Shown one piece after another: positions 39,401-51,813 of a stretch of DNA of 64,000 nt. The stretch's first letter is position 1. Each line of letters begins with the position of its first letter. Under the pieces are notes generated by a model. That model did no database searches and had not been told where the DNA came from. It saw only the letters and a list, made by a program, of their open reading frames with translations. Source of the stretch: Campylorhamphus procurvoides (Eukaryota; Chordata; Aves; Passeriformes; Dendrocolaptidae); assembly GCA_013396655.1 (NCBI GenBank), contig WBMV01001030.1, positions 1 to 64,000 on the forward strand, read 5' to 3'. Both the position numbers and the translations under genes were made by a program.

Positions 39401-40884
39401 GAGGACTACAAAAAATATCTTGTATGCTGCTTAAAGTCTTTCAAGGCTGTTTTTCAGTTGAAGAATCCTTTGGTTCAGACTCATAGCCTGTGATTCAGGG
39501 TATAGTCAGAGCTTGGGTTATGTCTGACTTTATCCAGCATCACCTTGCACTGAAATTATTTTCTGATCTTTTATTATGGGCAACCTTCCTGCTTCAGGGC
39601 TAAATGCTCATTTCTGAATGAAACACTAGTGTCACCCTCCTTGGAGAACCCTGATTATGAGTTCACAGGTCTCAGCAAGGTCCCAGGCAAGGCCCTGTAG
39701 CTGCAAGTCACCAGCTGGGCAGTAAGTATTGTAAACCTAATTCAGATTCCCAGCAGGAGACTGGTTTACAAGGACTTGGTGTCTTCTGAATTGCGTGTTC
39801 ACACACCTGGAAAGCAACCACAAAGGACACAAATCTTATCTTTGAACACCGAGTATCTTTGTCCTTTATGGTAAAGACTCTTTAACTGGCCATGGCCAAA
39901 GCAGATGTTCCATTCTGTAAACCTCAGCAGTGGTCCCATACTAACCAAGAGGCAGGTCCTTAGCTCTTCCATGCATTTACAGGATCCACTTAGTGATCTT
40001 CCCCTTAACTATCTGTCCATATTTTATGCCATCTTTTCTGTGGAGCACAAAAAGGGAATACCATCAGTAGGTTCAACACATCGCTGAAAACACTGAATCA
40101 TCTCCATGACATTTTACATACTTATTCCTCTGAAACATCACTGATTTTAAGTTCCAACTGTCCCAAACTTCTCTGATAGAAAAGCACTGCAACAGATCAC
40201 ATCTGTTAGTCACCAGAGACTCTGATATTTTTAAAAGCAAATTATTCATCCACTTCATATGTAATTTTACTAACCTTGGTGGAAACATCTCAGCTGACCA
40301 TTTGAGACTTCCATGTACACATATTTACTCTCAGGTGGTTTGTATGATGATGCTTAGAAACAAGGACTCATTTTCACCTTTTTTTTTCCTTTTTCTCTGG
40401 TGATAATTGTGAATTATCCCCCACAGAGAGGGACTGGCTCCTTTTCAGTGCTGCAACTATAAAAAGAACAAAACAGGTGCAGAGGACCATGCTCCAGGTT
40501 TGCGAGTGACAGCCATGAAGACTAACAGCAGGAAATGAAAGGCAATATTTCTGCTGTATATTTTTTGGTTGCCAAGGCTGACATGAGAGTGTCATTACGA
40601 GGAAAAAGAGTTGAGATTTGACACTTGTAAGGTCTTTGTCCCATTTTATTTTATTTGTAGCACATAGAGAAAAGGTCAAAGTACTTTTCCTTGCAATTTC
40701 TATTACAGTCATCTAAGGACCAATGTCTCAGTTCAGCCTACTTTTTGTCAACAAAGGGGCATTTTTTTCCTACTTCCATTGTGCTGAAGGCCTCTGTGGT
40801 TCATCATGAATGTTTTACTGCTGACATTTCTGGCTGATCTGCCTCAACTTTCCACAGTTCTTGCCTGGTAAAAGCCATGGAAAT
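36443..40884. other. AT-rich sequence without a recognisable gene
   Basis: No exon or familiar repeat is seen. A C-run/A-run junction lies at 38388-38409 (CCCCCCACCCCCCC followed by A8). Open frames on both strands remain below 120 codons and are unrecognised. Confidence 0.4.
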
Positions 40885-41768
40885 GAGCAGGACTCAAAGC
40901 TATACCAAGTAAGTTTGCCAATTATACTAAACTGTAAGGAGCTGTGGACTCCCTCAGGAGCAGTCTTTATACTAATCATATGAAGTTTAACAAAGGGAAG
41001 TGCCAGATTCTGCATTTGGGAGGTTGCAACCCTGGATGTACATACAGACGGGGTAAAAGGCACTGGAGAGCAGCACCACAGAAAGGTCCTCAGGGGTTCT
41101 GGTCAACGGCAAGTTGAATATGAGTCAGCAGTGCCCTGGCAGCCAGGAGGGCCGGCTGTGTTCTGGGGGGCATCAGGCAAATCATCGCCAGCCAGTCGAA
41201 GGAGGGGATTGTCCCACTCTGCTCTGCACTGGAGCGGCCTCACCTTGGATATTGTGTGCAGCGTTGGGTGCCACAGTATAGGAAATATATTAAGCTATTA
41301 GAAAACATCCTAATGAAGGCAACAAGAATGGTGAAGAGTCTGGAGGGGAAGCCATATGAGGAACAGCTGAGGTCACTTTTTTGTTCAGCCTGGAGAAGAG
41401 GAGACTGAGGAAAGAAATCATTGCAGTCTACAGCTTCCTCATGAGGGGAAGATGAGGAGCAGGCACTGATCTCTTCTTTCTGGTGACCAGTGAGAGTAGC
41501 CAAGGAAGTGACCTGAAGTTGTGCCAGGGGATTTTTAGATTGGGTATTACACAAAGGTTCTTCACCCAAAGAGTTGCTAAGCACTGGAACAGGCTCTACA
41601 GGGAAGCGGTCACAGCACCAAGCCTGACAGCATTCAGGAAGCATTTGGACAATGTACTCAGGCACATGGTGTGACTCTTGGGAGTGTACTGGGTAGGGTC
41701 AGGAGTTAGACTTCAATGATCCTTGTGGGTCCCTTCCAACTCAGAGTGTTTTATGAGTCTATGATTCA
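40885..41768 (+). pseudogene. CR1 LINE, 5'-truncated 3' portion of ORF2 plus 3' UTR
   Basis: The copy starts near reverse-transcriptase motif C, where active CR1 has FADDTKL. Here AAGTTTGCCAATTATACTAAACTG (two halves at 40911-40934) reads KFANY then TKL, so both catalytic aspartates are lost. It continues colinearly with CR1: ATGAAGTTTAACAAAGGGAA (40980 on), the PHLEYC-equivalent region near 41235, GCCTGGAGAAGAGGAGACTG (near 41388), and a C-terminal frame at 41483-41674 with FFTQRVAKHWNRL and a PSLTAFRKHLD-type ending. The 3' UTR ends CCTTGTGGGTCCCTTCCAAC then TCTATGATTC, the usual CR1 octamer-like terminus. Frameshifts are present. The antisense 141-codon frame at 41240-41665 is a shadow of it. 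Confidence 0.9.
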
Positions 41769-44700
41769 AAATTCCTGCTTTTGATTAGCTATGTAATGAA
41801 ATTGATACCTTCCATGAAAGTAACAAATGGCCACTGTAACCTCTCTGGGCTCCAGACTCACTTTCTGCAACTGTCTCTGCTGACAGCCAAGGTCCACAGT
41901 CCTCAACAGATCTTTCTGAAGACCAATATTTCCTTTATTCCCCTTATGTACTTTGAGGGCTCTTTTCCTCAGCAGCCACCAGCATCCTAAGTTTAAAGAA
42001 GCTATTGTAGTGTTTCCTTCAGAAACACTGGTGAAAATTTAACCTGGTGAGTGAAGAAAATGTGCAAGAGGGATTAATAATAAATAAATAAATAAAATTA
42101 AAATGATAATTCATTTTGGTGCTGGAAACAAGTGTGTACAGCTATTTACAGAGGTTTCAGCTATGGGAATGCTGTGAAGTCTCTAGCCTCAGTAGGTCAG
42201 TGCTTGGCCATAAAGTGGTCCTTGTTTCCTGCTGTCCAATTGCCAGGAGGCTGGCTGGAGGGCATCTGGCTGGCACATGGAAAATGGATGAGATATGTCT
42301 ATGTAGCATATAATCCAAAGGGGCTGCAAATAGCCACTGGCTGCTCACAGCAGCCTGCACCAATTCTCAGTGTTCAGTTCTCATGCCTCCTGGCACAGCC
42401 ACAGAGCAGACTGGCTTCAGGGACCAAGCAGGGCTTGGCTGCATGCCACATTGGCTACCTCACTCCTCCTACTACTTCTGAATGCTGGCAGTTTGCAGCA
42501 CCTCTTTGAAAACCATCATCCTCCTTTCCCTCTTCCCTGTTTATACTGGATCACATTCACCATCCTCTTGGCTCTGGCGTGCGGTCATGTCACAGACAGT
42601 CTGGATTCACCCACAGGTGCTGTGACTCTGAGTACAGGGAAATGAAAGCAGTCTCTGTTCCCTTCATTTCTAGAGGGACAGGGGCTTCTCTTCCTGACAT
42701 TTAAGCCCTCTCTTCCAGCATGACTCCGCCTTCCTCCTTACAGTGCAGCAATCTCTCTGGCTCAAGAGTGGAAAAATAACTTTGGTTTTAATCGGCATCC
42801 AAGGGAAGGACACGTGATGGGGGAGGAGAAGGTTGTGTGTTCATGGTGGTAGAAGCTGTGTCTGTATGACCTGAGGTGTTTATGAAGAATGAGGATAACA
42901 TAGGAGCAAATCTAAATGAAGGCCTTTTGATCAGGGGAAAACCCCAGCTAAGGCTGGGCCAGTGCTGCACAAGAGTAGTGGCTGATTGCCCTGTTAAGGA
43001 TGGTGCTGACTTTCTCATGCTGGATGAGATGACCTTATTCCAGCTTTGCTAGGGTGATTCTTCACCCTAGCAAAGCAATGTTCAGCTAAGTGGGCCTGGA
43101 TGATGGAAAAACCAGAGGCAGTTAGGCACTGAAGGCCAGGAATAAGAGCAAACCAGGACCAACATATGGGACCTCCACCTGGTGTTACTGGCAACTCAGT
43201 GGAGTCACCACAGAGCTCCTGACCTTACATAGGTTATTGTATTTCAAATGTAAGATTTCAGGACAGAGTGATTTCGCCCATCAGGAAAGGTCTGAGTCCT
43301 GTGACCCTCCAGGTGAAAGAGAACGGACATGTCCAGAGATGATTAACAGAGTAAGAGGGCAACATCTGCAGACCCTGAACCTGAGACACAGGGAGTGTGA
43401 GGGGTCTGGTGGAATGATCTGAAAAAAGGCCAAGGCAGGCGCAGTACAAGAATCATGCAGATAGCTGGGCAGGAAATGTGTTTATGCAGTGAGGGTATTT
43501 TTAAATTCATCACACAGTTCTGTAAAACCAAACCTCCCACCATGCTTCTGGTGGGGAGGGGGCACAGTGACAGCAGCAGAAAGCAGGTAAGGACTCAGAA
43601 AAGGTCTCAGGCATCTTTGTTCTGATGTTACAGACCTGGGAGCAGACACTTCTGTTGACATGCCTGTTATCTATAGGAAAGATGAAGTCTGATCTCAACC
43701 ATGCTTCATGCAGAAGCTGAAAGAGACATGCAGGGAAATCTGCTCTGTCCTCCCCTCTGGAGCAGACCATGGGTGGAGGTCTCCTGAGCTGTCCCACTGC
43801 TTTCCTTCCCACCACATCTCTCCACCACTCTCTGAGGGTATGTTTAGATAACGCTGTACTTTGTGGCACTGCTTATACTTGCTCATTCGTTGTAAATAAC
43901 TGTATTAACCTTATAGGCAGCCCTGGTTTGAACTGACAGGGGTTCGTGTAGGAAACTGGAACCACGCCAGGCCCACCCGAGCAGCATCCTGTTAGTGCAA
44001 GGTGGAGCCTGAACAGCTCTCAGGTTGGGAGGTCTCTCCAAACGAATGTGATCCCTCCTTGTTCTTGCAGATTAGTTTTAACACTGACACAATGGCTGCC
44101 AAATGCTGAATCTGCCAGAAATGTTAACAAAAAGCACTTTGATCTCATTCACTTGTTCTTGTTAAGTACGCATTGTATTATTTTGCCTCCTTTGCAGTCA
44201 GAAGAAAAATGTTTTGCCCTTGTATATCACTCATGTTCAATAATCTATGCGGTGTGTTACACAGGGCTTCTGCTTTTCACTGTTCCTTGCTTTTGAGTTG
44301 CTTACTTTAGCAGTTGTTGCATGCTATATATTTGTTTAAATACTTTAGGGAGATTTTATATTTTTATATAAAATACTGAGATTTGCCCATTCTTGCTGAC
44401 ATCCTCACCTAAACAGTTGAAGAATTTATTTTTTATTATGTGGGTAAAAACTACTTAAACATCAGTTTAGACTTTCATGCTAGTTATTAATCTTTTGGCT
44501 TAGTTGTTAATACAGTTCACATATCTGTTCTTGGCACAATGTTTGCATTTTTCTAACCCCATATATTATATGTGAGAAAAGCAGCTAATATTCACTAATA
44601 AAATGGTACATTGGCAATTACCTAGCAATGGCAGATTATTCTTGCAGTGCATGGGCCTCACATTGTACTGTAACAAATACAGTATACAAGTCAAACCGTG

Positions 44701-47700
44701 TAATTCTTATCTTCAGACACAGTGGAAGTTTATGGAAAAAGTAATCCCCAGCAGCAACTAATAAATTTTTTAAAAAAAGGAAACTGTTGATGAGGATTTT
44801 TTGTGCCAAACCAAAGTACTTACATTTGTTTACAGATAAAATTGTAGAATAAGATGTAACAAGTCAAATGTATCGTCATGAGTTCCTGAATATATTCCAG
44901 TAGTTTGGCATAACAATACAATCAGCAATTATACTGGAAAAGATACAGATAAACATGCAAAGTGGCATGAATATGAATCATTATTGTTTTTTCTTGATAT
45001 TGTAAAAATAATGCTTATATTTTTCATATTTCAGAAACAACTGCATGGGAAATCTCTATTTTAAAAATGCAAAGAGCATTGTGTTCCCCCAACAAATTGA
45101 TTACTTGTTCTGGATATCACACTGCAGTTGATCAACTCTCAATTTCCTCTTTGAAGGTTAAGTTTTGATATATGAACAGGTGAAACAAAAATTTATAGTA
45201 CTCTTCCTCCAAAGGCTGTAAGTCAGAAAAGTGCACACACATCTCTGAAATGCTATTCTGCATTTTTAAAATTGTCCTGGTTCTCCTTGCAAAGGGATTT
45301 TTTTTTTTTGATCCCTGGATTATTGAATACCTAATGGGCACATCTTAACCTCATGGTCCAATTTCTAGGTGTTCTATTTTCATTAGTAAGAGCTGGTAGG
45401 TCTGCTTTCTTGTTTTCCTTTCTTAATTTGGTGGGATACTTCCTTGAAGAATCATGTTGCTTCTCTTTGGAGGTTTGCTGCCTAAAGGAGTATGTCTCTA
45501 TGATAGGATTTATTATCGTGTCAAGTAAGTGTCAGGATCAGCATATTATTGAGACTTACTAAGCCTGATTCTGACATGACAAGAAATATATTACTGGGGA
45601 CACTGAATAAAATATGATACAAAACTTAGCACAATTAAGAATAGTTTTGAAATTAAATCTGTTATGGCCACCTTCTTTCCTCTCGGTATCTGGTATAAGC
45701 AACATCACACATTACCAAGAGCTCCTTGAAGCTATTGACCTGCAAAGTTGTTGCTTCAGTACAATTGTGACATGTTAGGTGTTCCTAAACCAGTTTCTCC
45801 TTCTGAAGATTTCAGGGTCATCAAAACAGTTGGCTAGGGCAAGCCCCTTTGCCTGCATGCAGTCCGTGTGACAAGAGATACATCTTCAGGATTTCAAGAT
45901 GTTGGGCCATTTCAGTCTTATTAATGGGAGCATATATTCATGCCAAAAACTTCTATGTCATCCATTGGATAGATGTGCTCTTCTCCTGTAGCTAAAATTG
46001 CACTTTTTAGCACATGGCTGCTGAAGATACTGAACTTCATGCCAATGCCAATGATATTGGACTTAAACAGCACAGAAGGTTCTGAAACCCTATCAATTCA
46101 CTGTCTTACAGATAAAATTACAAGACTTGAGAAGAATACCAGCCTGTAAAAAATCACCAGTAGGGGTTATCTGGGACTTGAATATTGACCTCCATAGTTA
46201 TGGCTTTTTTTGGCTGACAGGTTGTGCGATCTGTTTGTTCTCAATGGTTCACTGCAAAGCAGTTTTGCAGTTCTCATGCAGACTATCATTAGCAAATCAC
46301 TGTCCCACTGCTCATTTTAGGGTGAGAGGATCAATTCTGATTAGCAGTAGTAGAAACGGAGATATAAAGAGAGCGGGGAGGAAATAGAGGAAATAGAAGG
46401 ATAAGGGAATGCACATTTTCCTTCTTACCAAAATAATCCTTCAAAACACAGACAGCTTTGCACAGTAATCTATAAATTTCCAGTATGTGTCACATAGTGT
46501 CTCTGTTCATGTTGTCAGAGTCTCCCACAGTTGATAAAATTTAAGGCAAGTGGTAGCTGCTATGCACTACTTGTTCAAAATGACAAAGTGTGAAAATAAT
46601 ATCAATGCAGGAATTCATGGAGGTGGGAGGGGGGAAACCACACTGCTGTTCTTGAATTCTGTAAAGTAAAATTGTACAAAAAAAGTGCAGCTAAGCACCC
46701 TTAGTAACTAGAAACTACACAGAGATAACTCACAGGTACTTTTGTACAAACTCAGTCTGATTCAAACCTTTCTGGATAGGTTTTATAGTAAAGCTGTACT
46801 GGTTTTGGCATTTCTCTCTCCATTTGGTGCTCCTTGATGAAGGAGTAAACCTCTCATCCGTCTGCTTGGGAGAGAGTCATACTGGCTACCATTCTTGAAA
46901 AATTGTCATGATGCTTACAGCCTGTTCCTGCTTTTGGCTTTCAACCATGTTGATGTCTTGTTACCTAACAACTAAGGTCACCTTTGTTACACGGCAAATA
47001 CTTCAGATCACTGTAACTTGTAATCTTCAGGTGACATCCAATTCTACTACTCTTTTCCCTGTGTTGTCTTCTAAGACTAAAGAGGGGGATCTTCTGCAGG
47101 ATTATGCAGTTTTAAGCTCTCAGAAACCTAAGTAAAATCTTGTTTAAAATTTTCTAAGCTTCCTCAAGCAATTCCTGTTTACAGATATACTGGGTCTGGC
47201 TGGGGTGGGTTAACCCACAGCTACAGAGTATCGAGAAGCAGCATGGCAATCAGTTATACCTCAGTAGGTGAATGATACTCTCAGCAGGCACTCTGAATTA
47301 AGCTCCCAGTGGAATACCTGCTGGGAGAAAAGGTGAAAACACTGTAAGATGGGTAACTGAGCCACTTATTTGGCAAATACTATTGTGTTTATTATATGAG
47401 TACCTTCAAGGATTTTTGACAGGATGATTATTATTCAAAAACCAAGAGCAGAAGATGTAGCTGCAAGGAACTGAGGTAAAATTGCTTATAATTAAAAATG
47501 TCTGACTCTTAAAATTTTAAGATATCTTACCACATTGCTCAGTTTTAATTTTTAAAATAGAGCCTAAAAACATATGCCATGGGATAAATTTTCAACTGAA
47601 AAGGTCCACCCATCTTTCAGAATGACATTAAAGAGAGAATCTTATTTTACCCCCATTTAAAATAGCACTTTCAATGTTTTAAAGTTTCAATGTGTTATTG

Positions 47701-50700
47701 TTTTGGATTGGGGATCTGAAGTATGTCAGGGCTGTGTGTTTAAGACTGGTACTAAGACTCTGCTTTTGGTCATTCCTTGAGAAATTTGCCCAAACTTGGT
47801 TAAATTATAAAATTATGAAAATTTACAGTTTGCCTCTGATAACAGATCACATGTTGGAGGCTGACACCTGCCTTTCCCCAAGAATCTCTGTCTGTTTAGA
47901 GTGCTCCCATCGTGGGGTGGGAAGGCACAAGGATTTCTTCCCCTGCAATTACTCCTGCAGACACTGGATGATGTGTGACCCAGTGACTAAAACACATGCA
48001 GGGAAACTCTCCATTCTCATTATCTTTCCTGATGGCTTCCAGCTCTTTGAAAGAGAAGGAAGAAGTTGATTCATATCAGAATACCTTGGGAAAAGTGCTG
48101 GAAGGAAAGGGGAAGTGCTGGAGGGAACAAGGAAGCGGGCAGGAACTGGAGAATAGGGTTCAATAAGAGCATAGGAGCACAGCAGCCCCAGACTTCAAGT
48201 CATGCTCAAAACCCTGGAGCTTCTGCAGGCACCAGTGTTGTGTACCTGGCTAATGGCATCTGATACATCTCCTTTGGTGCCCAGTCCTTACAGAGTCTTA
48301 TGTCAGTTACCTTTAAGGATCCAATACCATGACCTCCAGGTCTGAATGCAACCAATTGCCGAACAAGGAGCCCATAGTCTTCCACTCACAGAACTGCAGC
48401 ATCTTGTACTGCATGTGTCTGCATCTGTTCAGTTTTTACTTTGCAATTGCATTAAAATGAAACCTATTTTAAATACATTGAGGTTGAGGGTTCACCTACT
48501 TAAACCCATGCAGTGTAGCACACATTGCTAAGCCAAGTAGAGTTTCTGTTTCTCAGGATTGCTAGTTTCTCATTGCATCAGGAGAATGAAATCCAAAATA
48601 AGGGAAACACTTAAGACTTCCAATTAACTTCTGAAAGCTTGATGAGTGCTAAATATATCATGTGGAGCAGGAAATAGACCAACAGGCCTGCAGTTCATTG
48701 ATGTGTTTGTTTTAGTCCTTTGTGTATTTTCTAAAGATCCACTGATTACTCTGCTATATTTATTTCAAAATGCTGCAAAAGAGAAGGGAAAAAAGGATGC
48801 CACAGCAGAAAAGAAAAATCTATTCTGCCATAGTTGAGTAGGAAAATAAAATTATCATAACAACATGCAGAACTTATGTATTAATTTTACAGTGAATAAA
48901 CTATTTAAAGAAAGCTGAAGCATAACACTTTTTAAAAATAGCTTATGCATAATTATTTCACCTAGTTTGGTATTAAACACTTCTTGATCATAAAAACTGT
49001 AAGACTTTATTTTCTTAGATGTTAGTAAAATTTGAGATGCCAGCTTTAACCTCATTTTAATGGGGTTAAAACATTTATAATAATGTAAGAAATGTGTCTC
49101 TGATTAAGATTTTTGAGAAACCAGGGAATTGATTCCCAAACCGCAGAAATTCATTTTATGCATATGTAATTTTTCTTAGTAATACAAAATTAAACCTGTT
49201 CAATGCAGCTGGCAGAGGAATCAGTAATGACAAACTAGGCATGTAACTGCTTATTCTCCATTCAGCCTGTAGCTTAAGCTGCTGCACTTCTGATCCCACA
49301 CAAACCAACCAAGCAGGAGTGCACAGCTGAGGCTATTGCTCCAAAAATATGTTGTACATATAGGCTCTGAAATCATGGACTGCAATCTATTGTGCAACAC
49401 TAAGTATTCTCATTTAGTAGAAAATGGACTATTCCCCCTCTTGTCCCCATCAGTGGTGATTACCGTCTATGGGAGCTGCCAGATATTACAAAACAGAGGC
49501 TCTCTGATCAACAGCTTCAGGGCTACACAACCAAGCTGAACTTAAAGACTGATGGAAATCATCACTGTGGATGCAGAAAAGGCAAATGCAGAAGGTACAG
49601 CTTAGCTGTGAATGTCATGTCTTGGCCCCAGCTCAGTGATCAAAGACATTCCAAAACAAGCACTAAGTTTCTGCAAGCTGCCAAAGAATCTGGGTGCAGT
49701 ATTAGGAAGAAGATGAAGAACAGATTATACATCAGTAGCAGCTACTCCCTAGTTTGATGAGGATGGATTTTTAAAAAAAACAGCTGGAAAAATTTACAAG
49801 CCTATTACACATCCACAAAAAGCCTCAAGAATAGGGGTATGAAGTATATTATATTGTAGTTCTCCAAGTTACTATTTAAAGAAAATACAACAAAAGGGGT
49901 TATATATACTGGAAACAGAAGAGAGAGTGATGAAAGAAATGGTAAACTAAAAAATAAGGAGAGGAGAGACTAGAAGGCAATCATGGTACAAGGGTAGCTT
50001 TGAAACTAGGAATCTCCTTCTCTGAAGCTAAAATCATATCGCTAGAAAGTCACATTACAAGAATTAAAACTTTTGGCACCTCTTTCCTGCAATGGCTCCA
50101 GGAAAAGAGGGGACACAAATACCCCAAGGTGGCTTTCATGTTTATTGTGAAAAAGAGGCATCTTGGTTTTAAATAGTAAAACACAGTACATGCAATTCTC
50201 ATAGAGCAGAGTTGCAACTTACTTCGGCCATTCCTCTCTCTGTGCCCACCTGTCTCCTCAGGATGGAAATAAGTTCTCAAAAAGAAAACAGTGAGCTTTG
50301 CATGACTGGTTTGCAACAGCATCTGGTGTCTTGGAAACCATTTCTTCAGCCAGTTCTCTTGGCTGCTTTGGAGATGCAGTGATGTTCAGCTGCAATATGG
50401 TTAGGCTTCCTTCCCAGATCATATCTGCACTGGCCCGTGGAGCCTGGACCTCTGAAGTATTGGAGGTAGTCGGAGAAACTGTTCAGAACATTTACATGGC
50501 TGGAACAAACTCACACCAGATGGCCATTCAAAATAGCAATCGGGAGAAAAGTGTCACACTGAGCAGATGCAAGTCTTATTCTCCAGAAAAATCTTCCCAG
50601 CTGCCATTTTCATCTGACTCATCTTTTAGTCAAACTGTGTTTATTTCGATTGCAGCCAATGTTGAGTCACAGGAGCTGCATGTCAGACCAGTTCACTGGG

Positions 50701-51626
50701 TCTTGTTTGTGGCTGGAGCGAGGAGAGTACCTGAGGCAACTAAAGCTTTTTGCTCAGTACATGCAAATTCTCGTCTTTATTTTCAGTTACACTGTTGCTA
50801 GAGCAGTGGCACAACTTTAGAAGCACTAATGCAAATGCAGACAAAAATATATCAGACAGAGATTTTTAACAATGACAAAGAGAACCCCCTTGATTTTAAG
50901 GAACATTGGATCAGCCTTGCATTAAATCAGAACTTTGGCTTTCAGCTCTGGAGGATAAAAGATATTTTAAACACGAAGTGTCTGAGATCTTTATAGATTT
51001 AATTATGTGAAGCAAAAAGTTGCTCTGAGCACCAACACCTGTACAAAATACTCTTTCAGATTTGCTGCTTTTGAGAAAGTTTTTCCCTTGACATTTCAAG
51101 AACCACCTTTTTCAATACTTAAGCCATGATTTCTTTGTACTAGAACTGGATAATACAATACAATGACATGAAAGGTAAAAATAGAACTGGAGGAGGTTTT
51201 TTTTAATTTCCTGCTCATTTCCTCAGCAAATTCTGAAAGGTTTACAGTCATTTCACCAAACACTGGTACTGCCTGCACTAAACATATGGTCTGTTTTCAT
51301 CTTCTTTCAGTTCCCAGAATAAAAAGCTAAGGATCTTTTGTGAATATCTTTCCTCCCCAGCTAGGAAAAATGTGAATGCAGCTCTGTCACTCCTCTTTCT
51401 ATGCTCCAGTCAATCTGTGCCATGAAGGAATAAGTTTCAGCTCCCACCTTGGGCTAGTCTACAAAGTGTTTTATATTACCTTGCTCTAGCTCTTGGACTC
51501 TGCCTCTATCCTTTCCTACTGCTCTCCTAAAGTTCTTTCTGTCAGATCCTCCCACTCACTGAGGCAGGAGATGTAATTTACCATTTTCATGTCATAATTT
51601 TTTAAACACTTTAATTAAAAAATTCT
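41769..51626. other. Long gene-free stretch
   Basis: It includes an (AATA)n patch at 42075-42097, a GC-richer part at 42170-43870 with overlapping unrecognised frames, the hairpin at 43043-43076, and a conserved-looking AT-rich part at 44050-44760. A 167-codon frame at 50298-50801 is the longest in the window but has no recognisable domain or splice context. No known repeat was recognised in the rest. Confidence 0.4.
43043..43076. repeat. Perfect 15-bp inverted repeat with 4-base loop
   Basis: GCTTTGCTAGGGTGA at 43043-43057 and TCACCCTAGCAAAGC at 43062-43076 are exact reverse complements around the loop TTCT. Pairing stops abruptly outside the stem on both sides. It is not a bacterial-type terminator (this is not bacterial DNA) and is too short for a microRNA precursor. 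Confidence 0.95.
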
Positions 51627-51813
51627 CTCTTTTTTTGGTGATTGTGGGGTTTTGGGGAGAGTTTGGGGAAGGGGATGTTGTGTGTTTTTTTTTGTTTTGT
51701 TTCAGTTTAGTTTTGTTTGGTTTGTTTGTCTGGTTGTTTTTTATTGTTGGGGGGGTTAGGGGGATAGGTTTGTGGGGTTTCGTTTGTTCATTTTGGTTTT
51801 GGAGGATTTTTTG
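51627..51813 (+). repeat. T/G-rich strand-asymmetric tract with a G-quadruplex motif
   Basis: The plus strand is almost entirely T and G for about 185 bases (GTTTTG, GGTTTG and GTTTGTC words, plus G-runs). Four G4 runs lie at 51646-51649, 51654-51657, 51665-51668 and 51671-51674, with loops TTTT, AGAGTTT and AA: a canonical quadruplex pattern on the plus strand. A second group of G-runs (51749-51755, 51759-51763, 51774-51777) could form another structure. The open frame through it (51635-51838, rich in Phe, Gly, Val and Leu) is compositional. Confidence 0.85.

Noticed and set aside
41240..41665. 141-codon minus-strand frame
   Set aside because: It is exactly antisense to the CR1 copy, whose sense reading gives recognisable ORF2 motifs.
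47180..47260. Fragment TGGGTCTGGCTGGGGTGGGTTAA resembling the start of another avian LTR
   Set aside because: The resemblance covers only about 25 bases and is not continued by promoter or polyadenylation features.
50298..50801. 167-codon open frame on the plus strand, the longest in the window
   Set aside because: By a rough estimate about one frame of this length is expected by chance in 64 kb over six frames. It shows no domain, signal peptide, repeat or splice context that I recognise.
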